From positions 34,199,524 through 34,263,523 of the forward strand of contig CAIIXF020000006.1 of the NCBI GenBank assembly GCA_903813345.2: DNA of 64,000 nt, given 5' to 3'. Position numbers and translations under genes: made by a program. The notes under the pieces are model-generated. The model saw nothing but the letters and a program-made list of their open reading frames with translations, was not told where the DNA came from and searched no databases. Source of the DNA: Owenia fusiformis (Eukaryota > Annelida > Polychaeta > Sabellida > Oweniidae). Positions 35,601 to 47,600 of the stretch are shown here, one piece after another. Numbering within the stretch: the stretch's first letter is position 1; each line of letters starts with the position of its first letter.

Positions 35601-38600
35601 TAGTATTAAGTCTTAATATGGTTGCTATAGCAACATGGGGGTAGGGGTGGGCGGGGCAGGTACCAATTTTTCTAATTATGAAAAGATTCAAAGTGTTATT
35701 TTATTAATATTTCTTTCATCTAAATGATCAAAATGTTTGAGAAATTGTTAAATTTATTCAACATGATGCTTACCGAGTACAAATAATGACATTTAGCACT
35801 GTGATGTCATAATACAACAGTTCAATGGTCACAAATTCTAATACAGTCAAGGTCAAGAAATTGCAAAAATGGCTGCAATTCTCACCTGATAACAGAAGGA
35901 TTTGCGTTTAGTGGCCTAATTTCATACTTTACTTGGACTCAAAGCCACGCAAAACTTATGCCACCATGAAAAGATTATTTTAAGAGTATAAACCAGATAG
36001 AACTACAATTATGAGGTGGCAGAAGAGATTTAAAAGAGATGACTGGGCCCTGGATGACAACTCCAAACATGGGAGACAAAAACTCCACAAGTCAAAGTGG
36101 AAGAATTTGCCAAGAGTGTTTGACCTGACAGGCATCAAAAGTACATAACATGCAAAGGGCAATATTTTGAGAAAATATGAAATGGGACACTGTGCAATAT
36201 TCATCAATTAAATCTAAGATGTGCTCATAGAAATTTAGTATCTTACAATATATTTTTGAGCCAACTTCTTATAGCTACACAAAATGGTATTGTTGATTAA
36301 TTATTTCATATTTTCAATTTTTTTTATTCCATTTGACGTGATTGTATAACCTGCCCCGCCCTACCCAAACACACCAACTTGATTTTATTATAACATCAAT
36401 ATAGTTTTATCAGTCAACATGAAAATTTGTAGAATAATCAAAATGTATCTAAGGAAGATTTACTGAAAATTTCATGGAAAAATATCAATTATTGATTAAG
36501 TTAGAGCATATAGTGCATTACTTCTGGGACAACCCTCGTATATATAACAATTGTAGAAACTATTTCTCATTCATCAATTATCATGTAATTAGAAAGTGTT
36601 ACAATGCTTAAACTTGTAGATGATTTGAGAGTTACTTTTTGAAAATTGGCATTACAGCATATCTTGCCATGCTTATATCTTTCTTTCAACATGTCATTAG
36701 ATGTGATTATTATGTCACCATTGACATATTGGTATAGTTTCCAACTTTAATGTGGATGGTGGTAGGCGGTCGGTGGTTGGTGTTCAGCGGTTGGCATCTG
36801 TAACAAATGGCAAATTTTGCAGATTAATGCCTAATGTTTGATTTGATTTGATTTGAAAACTATATTGTTAAACCTATTGGAGATTAAACTTAAGTGTTGA
36901 CATGGGTATTTAGAAATAAGTCATTAAGCAAGGAGATGGGATACAACTGTGTTCTACTTATACAAGACCAACCATAAATTGATTGAAAAAGTATATATTT
37001 TATGATTTTTGGGAAACCATTTAGTAACTACATGTAGTGTAAAGATTACAGTTCCAGTGAATATGTTCCGCATATATATTGGATTTTATATAATCCTGTT
37101 TGTCATATACATGTACATGTACAGGTCCAAGGCCAAGGGGGAGCTGAGGGAGCGGTAGCTCTACCCCTGGCTGGAAATTCTTCCAAAATCATGCAGTTTT
37201 TTGAGCATTTTTCCCATGATTTTTTAGCCAAAACTGTAACCCCCCTTGAAAAAAGCTTCCCCCTTAGTAAAAGCTGGCTACAGCCAAGCATGTACTACCT
37301 GGAAGTGTTCTCAAATTTATTCCAATTTGGATATAAAATTACTTCAAATCACCTCATTTGCCAAAGAAGTCTTTGAGCACCATCCAATGTCAATTTTATA
37401 TTAAAAAGGCAGGTTTGTTATTGCAAGCTCTTTTAGACAGCTCTTACTTAAGTTTTAATAATCATTTGACCACAAAAACAAATGCGTTTGCTTGGCCAAT
37501 ATGTTATCTTCAATAAGAGGCAATAGAATGAAAGTAAAGTCGAACGGATTATCTCTTAAGCTGTCATTGTTGTTGTTTTGTTGTTTTGTTTTTTATTATC
37601 ATGGTAATTTTTTTTACAAAGATTTTTCAAAAAGTTGCCGAAGCAAACATTATTGGCAACTATACAAATAAACACACTACAATAAAATTATACAAAAATA
37701 GACAGATTTTGACAATACAAAAATGGGCTGCTGGTGGTTGGTTGGTAGTTTGGTTGGAGTAGGTGAAAAGAATAGGTAGCATGATCTTATTCAACAAGTT
37801 TGATAGATTCATTAATAAAGGTACTTGTGATAGACAAAACTTCTCTATTTGTTTCAATATTTAAAAAGTTAATTCCATACAAAAGAGTTTCAATTTATCA
37901 TCTTGTTTTAAATTGTTAAAGGAGAAATTTATGTCATGCATGGTAAATAATCCATTTAGCCTGTCAAGCATTTGGCGTCTTATATCATTGTTGAGGCGAC
38001 AGTGTAAGAGGAAATGCTTTGTGGTTTGTTTTAAACCACATCTACATACATCAGAATCGATAGTTGTAAAAGAGTGGGCCATTTTATGTGCATTTAACAA
38101 GAGGCCAACACGTAATTGGTTCAGTTTGATTTCTAAATTACGGGGAAGAGATAAATTTTGTGAATTTGTCTGAATATTTTGAAAATTTTGGAAGTGCTTT
38201 TTGATTTGGCCTTTGAAAGAAGAGATAGTAGGCACCTGCCTGAGCTGTAATGGTAAGGAGTCCCAAATTTTAGAAAAAAGGATAGCTCCACTATCCTTGA
38301 ACCTGGTAGAAATATGTAATGGGATGTGATAGGTTGGCCTATCCCTTAACTCTATTCCTATTGGTACAGGTGTCAAAAGTCTAAAAATAAGTCTGATATA
38401 TGAAGGGCACATATTATGTTTTACCTTGAACATTAACACACCTATGTGTGATAATCGTCTGGCTTCTAAAGTTGGCCAGTTTAGAATTTTCAAAAGTTTG
38501 TCGCCATTTGATCCATGCAGAGCTCCAGATACTAAGATTGCAGCTGTATAGTGCAAGGTATCTAGCAATTTTAAGGTTGTTTTGTTACTGCCGTGGTATA

Positions 38601-41600
38601 AAATGTCACAGTTATCGAAGTGTGGAGAAATATAAGAATTGTAAATAAGATCAAGGTGAGCTGACTTTACTTTATTTTTAATGGCCTTTAAGGGATTTAA
38701 CATTTTCTGGACCTTTGCAGTTAGTTCTCTTACATGAACTTCATACGAAAGTGTGTCGTCCAAGTGAAAACCTATGTGTTTGTGGCTATCAACTATAGGA
38801 ATGTTTTGATTTGAGAGGGTCAAAGGCTGGTGAACTGGCTTTGGAGTTCCTATTGTTCTAAAGGTCAAATCTCTGCTCTTCTCAGCTTTAAAGTGCATTT
38901 TCCATAACTGAGACCATTGTTCAAGGGTGTTTAAGTCATTTTGAAGAAGTCTGCTGTTATTTGGAGAATGTTTCATATAGGTGAAGTAAATGGACGTATC
39001 GTCGGCATAAATGTAGCTTCTTGAGTTTAAATTGTCTGGCAAATCATTAATGTATAAGAGAAAGAGCAAAGGTCCCAGGATTGATCCCTGGGGAACACCT
39101 GCATTTATATCATCATGATTTGAATATTCAGTTGAGGAGCCGTTGATAGAAACTCTAATTTTTCTATTTGTGAGGTAAGAACTAATCAATTTTATAAGAT
39201 TATTGCAAAAACCATAACTTCTGAGCTTATGAATAAGTAGTTTATGCGGAACAGTATCAAACGCAGCCGCGAGATAAGCTGTCATTAATCCACCAATCAT
39301 CACCAATTTTCACCAACTTAATTGAAATGTACATGTACTGTAAGTCATGATTTACCTCTGAAAAGGAAAAGTGAGTCCCCTTGGGATTAGGATAATCTGA
39401 AAACAATGGAAACTTGAGGTCCAATATTACATAATTGATCTCCAAAATAACAAAATAGGTAAGGTCAGAGGTAAATCATGACTTATAGTACATTTCTATT
39501 TAGTAGTAAAAATTGACATTTTTGGTGAAAATCGGCTCATAATTGTGGAAAATTGGTGATGATGGGTGGATTAGTGACAGCTAATGAGACAATCCATTTG
39601 ACTTTACTTTCATTCCATTGCCTCTTATTGAAGATAACATATTGGCCAAACACATTTGTTTTTGTGGTCAAATTATTATTAGAACTAAGAAAGAGCTGTC
39701 TAGAAAAGCTTGAAATAACGTACCTGCCCCTTTGGGATATTTTGAATAGACCTTGTGAAATATGTTTTTAACTTTTTAAAGAATTATCATTGTTTAAAAA
39801 GTAAATTTTAAGGAAAACATTTCATACATCTAAGATGCATTGGTATTCTATACATAGCACTGCTAACAATCTATAATTTTCGAATTTACTAAGCTTGTAT
39901 TTGCGAATGCAACCAATGGCTGTTAGCTACCGTATTAACCTAATACTTTATTGCTAATTCATTTGAATATCAATGGAATAGTGGCAGGTATTATTTGTAT
40001 TTAAATGAGTTAAAATCATAAAATAGTTGGTTAATCTGGTAGCTGTTATTTGCATTTGATTATAGTTCAAAAATGTGTTGAAATGCATATTAATAACAAC
40101 CCAAAGATTTTTTTTAAATATTTATTACAGTTCCACAATATGTTATTAATTGGTGAAGTTATTAAGGATTTAAATTTCCGAAATGGGAAAAAATTGTTTA
40201 AATTCTCCCAAATAATATAACCATAAAATAGAAAACTTTATGTTCACAATACTAAACCTGCATATTTGCAGCGAAAATGAACCAGAACATGCAATGACAT
40301 CTCAAACATGCTTTGCAAGAAAGTCAGAAGCCTATTACAATAAGAAATTATTGAATAAAATGAATTGGAATAATCAATTTTAACGATTTAACATATCTAA
40401 ACGAAGGCTTATAATTATTGTTAGCTAACATGGATGAGCTATTGTTATCACCCACTTGTCTGTGCATCTGTCTATTTCCTAAATGAAGTAAAACTATGGA
40501 AGAAAAAATAACAAAAATAAACATGGATAAAGACAAAAGGGAAGGGAAGGTTTACTGGTATAAAAAGCTTTCAATTAATCCACTAATGCGTAATTACAAG
40601 CCTAAAGACCTAAATAAAGCAAGACCAAGGAAAAGAGTACAGGAAGTAAGAAGACCAAGAAAGAAGAAACTAAAAAGAGAAAGAAAGAAAAAGAGGACAA
40701 AGAAAATAACAACATTGACAACAACAGAAATAAATATCCAAGCACAAGGGCCAAATTCCTCCAAAAGTATAATCAATTTGAATTGAAATATTAAAGCCAA
40801 CTACTTTGATTTTATAAGATATCCATAATGTCTAAAATTTTCGCAATGATACAAAATTGCCATCATTTTAATTGTTGAATCATCATTTTTATACATTGTT
40901 GATATCCCTCCATACCTTGCAACTAATGTGAAATTGTGGATAAAGTACAACATTTATGAAAGTATAATGTACACAACATCAGAAATTAGCTTTTCCAGCT
41001 TACTTATGGCCACTGTTTCTCATGATTTACACCGTTTGGATCTTGTATTGACATGACTTTTGACTCTCCTTTTAATACCCTTATAATGCTTAAGCAAAGT
41101 ATGAAAACCTCAGCAATGGTAATTATAGACACTCCAATAAATATTCCAAGACTTCCACCAATCTCTGATATCATAGACCCAAGTTCAAAATCAGGTTCCT
41201 GTTTAATTATTTTTGTCTCTAAATCCTTAAAATACACATTTAAGCGGATAAAATTTTCTCGTAGCCGATCTCCAACTTCTTGTTTCATTTCATTCCACTT
41301 TGTTGTAGTAGCATTGGAATACATGTTTGTGCACAGTGGTTCTATTTGGTCATCGAAAGCTTTATAAACACTGGAGTTGTTATAATTTGGGAGGTGTATA
41401 ATCTTGCGGCAATAAAAGTCAAGTTCTACCCCCTTTTTTGGCCATTGAGATTGCGAGAGTGTCATGTCATACGTGTGGAAGCTGCAGTTGTCTTGGCATT
41501 GACAGTCATCCTGGTCAAGTACAACATCCCAATTGTATTCTGTCATGCCACACTGTAGCTTCTCTATGTCGTAGAGTAGTGTTGTTCTATTTGGATTTTT

Positions 41601-44600
41601 ATCTAACCATTCGTTATATTGAATTTTGTTACAGAATTGTACATTTTCAATATCAGGGTACATTGGTAATGATCCACGTTTACATCCACATGATTTATAA
41701 ACCATCTTCTGGAGACATCTCATTTGACAAACCCGTGTGTTGAATGTGAACCCATCTTCATCTAATTGAGGGTGCTCAGTGCACTCGCCCCAAGGTGGTT
41801 TCATCAATTCACGTCGAGTAACAGACAATGCTACATTAGCTGAATGGCCCTGTTCAATATCAAATCCTTCATTTTCTGGATCTGGTAGTGTCCCTTTCTC
41901 ATGTACGACAACTCTCACGCCTTGACTCCCAGAAGTTGGGTATTCTGGGTTGTATATGGCATATAAATTTTCATCTGTATCTAGGAATATTTGCAGTGAA
42001 AGGCCACCTGTTGGGCCAGTTGTATTGCTATAAGGGTTAGAAAGTGTAGTATTGATGTCATTAAATGTAAAACAGTTGTAATAATGACTATGTATAACTG
42101 AATGCACATCTTCATCAGAACAGGATTTTCCTTGATACATACAGGATGAGATAAAGTCATGTTTCTTATAGCCATATTTTGTGACTGTTGGTACATTTTC
42201 ATAAAATCCATTATAGGTGTACAGTCTGCTGAAGAATTTTTCATATAATTGTTGTCTTTCTGAGGATAACTCCATTAACAATGTTGAATTCTGCTCTATT
42301 TTAACCATATCCGCAAGTAATGTTTGTAATGCAAATATAGATAAATAAGTATCTTCACCGTTGATGGAATCTTGAGTTAGTTCCAAAATACCTTGTTTAG
42401 ACATCTGGGTCAGTGGACATATTGTCACTGAGGGAAATAAAAGATCTTGGCGTTGAACTAACACTCTGTCCTTTGTCTCAAAGAGACTGTACCTGTAGAT
42501 GATTGATGTGACATGGCCCACAGAGGCAAGTGTACTTGCTATACAGAAAATTAACCATGCTACTTTTGTACACATAGATTTTCTTTCATGAATATTTCCC
42601 CAGCCATGGCCAGTCGTAGTTTTTGCAAAGTCACTTAGTAAACTTTTTACTGTCATCTCTTGAATAGTTTCAGTGTTCTTTGTGATTGTTCTTTAAAATT
42701 GAAAAGTACCCTTATTCCAATAATTGTGCTTTAAAGTCACCTGAGTATTGTGATTATGATCCACAAATCCTTGTAGATTATTGATCGTCTTCAATAAGTA
42801 TCACTATGAGAAACCAATGTCACACAGTTGTTGTTTCTGCTGTCAGGTGATACTAACTTTGCTTCTATTGTCAAAGCAAATGAGTTTCACTTATAACAAA
42901 GAAATATTTCCTCATCCAAGTCCTTTGGTTCTGCTTTGGAATTCCAATAATTTCAATTCATATATTTTCCTGTTTGCTTTTTGCAAAGTCACTTATGATT
43001 CTTTCACCATCACATGATTTTGTGTTCACTTCACTTTTCCTTTAATGTTTATTGTAAATATTAAGTCAACTCAATCTCTAATGAAAATACAATAATTCCT
43101 GAAAATCTGATATCTCAATACTTCTCAAATTTTTGAATATATGGCCATTCTTGTTTCAGATTAAATCCCTTTAGGTTAGAGTGAGTTCATAAAAACATGA
43201 TAACTTGTGTATTGATTAAACTGTTGTTAAGTTACATTAGTTTATACTTGATGCATATAATAGGTTGCTATTAGTGAAAGGTACTTTGTTATATTTCTAC
43301 CAAAGCTTTTGAATAATAGCTCACTTCTTACTTATATTTCATTAATTAGCTATTAAATGATTATTAGTCAGTTGGTTCTGAATAAATGGACTAAAAGGTT
43401 TCTATGACGCACAGGACAGGAACATTCTACAATGATTCCACCATTTTACATGTCTTGATGGCTTTGTATTGATACTAGATTATTTATTAATATCTTAATT
43501 GACTAAGTCATGTAGGGATATAGTGAAGCGTTCTGTCCATCTGTCCACCAGTCCTTGATTTAGACTTAATGGTGATACCAAGAGCAACCACTCAAAACAA
43601 GATGTCTGTCTGTTCAGTCAATAGCTGATCATGAAATACTACATGTATAAGACCAGTTCCCTCATGTTTCGTTAAAAGTTGGGAATTGTGTAATTTCTAC
43701 CAACCAACCTACCATACAGGATCTGATTTTAATTGTTGCATGTTTAAATTTCAGATGTATTGTCACAATTTTAGATTTTTTCAATTTGGCGCCACATCCG
43801 AGCAATTTAAAATTTTTGCTTTATTTGTTCTAATTCAAGGTAATGTGAGATGTATATTATACATAAAACAAATGAGGAATAAGTTCATTTTGAAAGCTCT
43901 CAAAGTATATCTTCATTATTCTCAAATAAAAGATATCCAAGAAAAGTAGATTGCAGATATTATGCCTATATTATACGCATGTCAAGGGTATTTTTGACAG
44001 ATTAGCACTCTTGTATAGATCCATGCTTTGTAAAATACAAGATTACTGTTCAAATGCAAAACTCAACCTTTTCTTCCTTGTATGAAAGGTTTCAAGAGTG
44101 TATCCCAAAAATGGTATTGACTATATATTAAGAAATCATTTGGAAATTACCTTATTTGGAATCTTATTTTATTTGTTGGGATATGGGATTTGCTACTCAG
44201 TGGAGCTTCTGTCCAAGGAAGCTATTAAACAGCTTAAAGTTATGTCATCGCAATTATTTAACAAACACATTTAACTATGATTTAGAATATTAAGTATTGC
44301 TACAACTTTCACAATAGGTGATCAATATAAAGTGGGGCATGTGATTAATAAATTCATTAAGATTTTATTTCAGCTGGTAAACACTTACAGTCTTGCACAG
44401 ATGTATGATTGATCATATTGTGTTCCTAAAAGCAGGTGTCCAGAATCCTTACCTCCTTACCGCAGAACTGGCCTGCTTCTAGGGTGTGAGATCTATTTAA
44501 AAAAGCACAATATCAACAGCTTGCAATGAAGGAGTCAACATGATTGAACTTTTCTCGATATTGGATAATTATATTTTATACATACACTAGTATTCTATTA

Positions 44601-47600
44601 TTATGCGTTACCACAGAAAAATCTCAAAATTTTGCTGTCCAAAATTTTTGCAGAATTTGATTTTGTTTAAATCTGATTGAAATCTGTTAAATTCTCAAAC
44701 TTCCACCAAACCTCATCTGGAAAAACAACATTTTATTAACATGAAAATGGATGTAGACACAATCACGAAGATACCTAGGGCCACTGTTTCTCATGATTTA
44801 CACCATTTGGATCTTGTATTGACATGACTTTTGACTTTTTTCCTAATACCCTTATAATACTTAAGCAAAGTATGAAAACCTCAGCAATGGTAATTATAGA
44901 CACTCCAATAAATATTCCAAGACTTCCACCAATCTCTGATATCATAGATCCAAGTGCAAAATCAGGTTCCTGTCTAATTATTTTTGTCTCTAAATCTTTG
45001 AAGTACACATTTAAGCGGATAAAATTTTCTCGTAGCCGATCTCCAACTTCTTGTTTCACTTCATTCCACTTTGTATACGTAGAATTAGAATACATGTTTG
45101 TGCACAATGGTTCCATTTGATCATGGAAAGCTTTATAAACACTGGAGTTGTTATAATTTGGGAGGTGTATAATCTTGCGGCAATAAAAGTCAAGTTCTAC
45201 CCCCTGTTTTGGCCATTGGGATTGTGAGAGTGTCATGTCATATGTGTTGTAGCTGCAGTTGTCCTTACATTGACAGTGATCTTGGCCAAGTACAACATCC
45301 CAATCGTATTCTGTCATGCTACACTGGAGCTTCTCCAAGTCATTGAGTAGTGCTGTTGTATTAGGATTTTCATCTAACCATTCGTTAATCTGAATTTTGT
45401 CACAAAATTGTACATTTTCAACATCTGGATACATGGGTAATGATCCACGTTTACATCCACATGATTTATAAACCATCTTTTGGAGACATCTCATTTGACA
45501 AGCCCGTGTGTTGAATGTGAACCCATCTTCATCTAATAGAGGATGCTCAGTGCAATCACCCCAAGGTGGTTTCATCAATTCACGTCGAGTAACAGACAAT
45601 GCTACATTAGCAGAATGGCCCTGTTCAATTTCAAATCCTTCGTTTTCTGGATCTGGTAGTGTCCCTTTCTCGTGTATAACAACTCTAACCCCTTGACTCC
45701 CAGAAGTTGGGTATTCTGGGTTGTAAATCGCATATATATTCTCGTCAATGTCTAGAAATAATTGCAGGGAAAGGCCACCTGTTGGGCCAGTTGTATTGCT
45801 GTAAGGGTTCGAAAGTGTGGTATTGATGTCGTTAAATGTAAAACAGTTATAATAATGACTATGTATAACTGAATGGATATCTCCATCAGAACAGTATTTT
45901 CCTTGATACATGCAGGATGAGATAAAGTCATGTTTCTTATGGCCATATTTTGTGATTGTTGGTATGTTCTCATAAAAACCCTCGTAGGTATACAGCCTGT
46001 TGTAGAACTTTTCGTAAAATTGCTGTCTTTCTGAGGATACCTCATTTAATAAGGACAAGTTCTTGTCTATTTGAACCATGTCTATAAGAAACAATTGTAA
46101 AGCAGATATAGATAAAACTGTTTCATCTTCATCTGTGGTATCTTGAGCAAATTTCACGACACCTTGCTTAGACATCTGGGTCAGTGGACATATTGTCACT
46201 GAGGGAAATAAAAGATCTTGGCGTTGAACTAACACTCTGTCCTTTGTCTCAAAGAGACTGTACCTGTAGATGATTGATGTGACATGGCCCACAGAGGCAA
46301 GTGTACTTGCTATACAGAAAATTAACCATGCTACTTTTGTACACATAGATTTTCTTTCATGAACATTTCCCCAGCCATGGCCAGTTGTAGTTTTTGCAAA
46401 GTCACTCAGTAAACTTTTTACTGTCATCTCTTGAGTGTTTTTAATGTTTTTTTGTTCCAATTGTTTTTAACTTGAAGGTACCTATATTCCAGTTATTGTG
46501 CTTTTTTAAGTCAACTTAGTATTGTGATCATGATAATCATATACTTGTAAATTTTAGTCATCAATAAGTATCACTTGTGATTCCATTGTCAAGCCACTTT
46601 ATGGGTTTCACTTATCCTTTAATATTTCCTCATCTAAGTCTCTTGGTCCTTCTTGCGAAATAAAATAATTTATTTTCTATATTCCCTGTTTTTTGTTCTT
46701 GTAGCACTTCTCTCAAAGTCACTTATGATTCATCATAAGATGGTTTTTATTCTTCACTTTGCTTTTCCTCTAATGTTTATTGTAAATCTTTTTCTTAGAA
46801 ATCTGAAATCTCAATATTTCTCAAATCTTTAAATATGTGGCCAATTTTGATTAAGATTAACTTCCTGTAGCTTTTGTGTAAAATATGATCACACTGTTAT
46901 TTGTATTGATTAAGTCATCACTATGTTCATATCACTAAGTTTATATTTAATGCACGTAATAAGTCGATATTAGAGAGAAGGCACTGTAGTATTTGTACCA
47001 TTTGGCTTTTGAATAATAGCCACACTTTCTTATTCAATGGTCCCTGTGCTTGTGTTCAACTGAAATATATCTGTATTCTAGTCATTGTGCTTTAAAGTCA
47101 CTTATATGACTACAATCAATAAATACATTATTGTCTTGAACAAGTAAATTATCCTAGAAACCATGGCTAGGCAGGTTCAGGTTTCTGACACATCATAATG
47201 TTAATTTTGATTCTGTTTAGTTGTCAAAGTGTGTGGATTTCACTTTTGAATTTTTTGCTCATCCAAGTCCTTTGGTGCTGTTTGGAATTTCCAATTATTT
47301 ATTTTCTTTATTTCACAGATTTGTGGTGCTTCTTGTATATAGTCCCTTATGATGCTTTCAGCATCAAATAATTTTGTATTCTTCCCTGCACATCCCCTCT
47401 AATGCTTATTGTAAATCTTTATTCATATCAATCTCTACAGATACTAAAATTGTTTTTAGAAATCTGAAATCTTAGTATTTCTCAAATCTTTGAATAAATG
47501 CCCATTCTTGTGTCAGGTAAAATCTCTTAAAGCTTTTGAGTTCTTAAAACACATCACTTTGAATTGATTATATCAGCATAAGCTTAACACTTATATTATA

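Larger units (their letters stand above)
37400..39765. mobile_element. Fold-back element interrupted by a LINE (PNPLA intron 2)
   Basis: Left arm 37400-37568 (GGCAGGT, GACCACAAAAACAAATG, CTTCAATAAGAGGCAATAG) continues after the LINE at 39287-39365 (AATCCACCAATCATCACCAA, AAGTCATGATTTACCTCTGA). The right arm 39455-39765 is the inverse of both parts (TCAGAGGTAAATCATGACTT, TTGGTGATGATGGGTGGATT, TTATTGAAGATAACATATTG). Removing the LINE leaves a fold-back of about 660 bp with arms near 250-310 bp. Confidence 0.85.

Noticed and set aside
40496-40786. Lys/Arg-rich 96-residue frame on the plus strand
   Set aside because: Arises from a purine-rich stretch. The opposite strand gives an equally open Leu/Phe-rich frame. 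No domain, splice context or homology supports a gene.
41053-41743. Plus-strand frames of 92-104 residues opposite the channel genes (also at 44824, 49020, 49498)
   Set aside because: Antisense shadows of the strongly conserved channel coding sequence; they repeat in each paralog for that reason.
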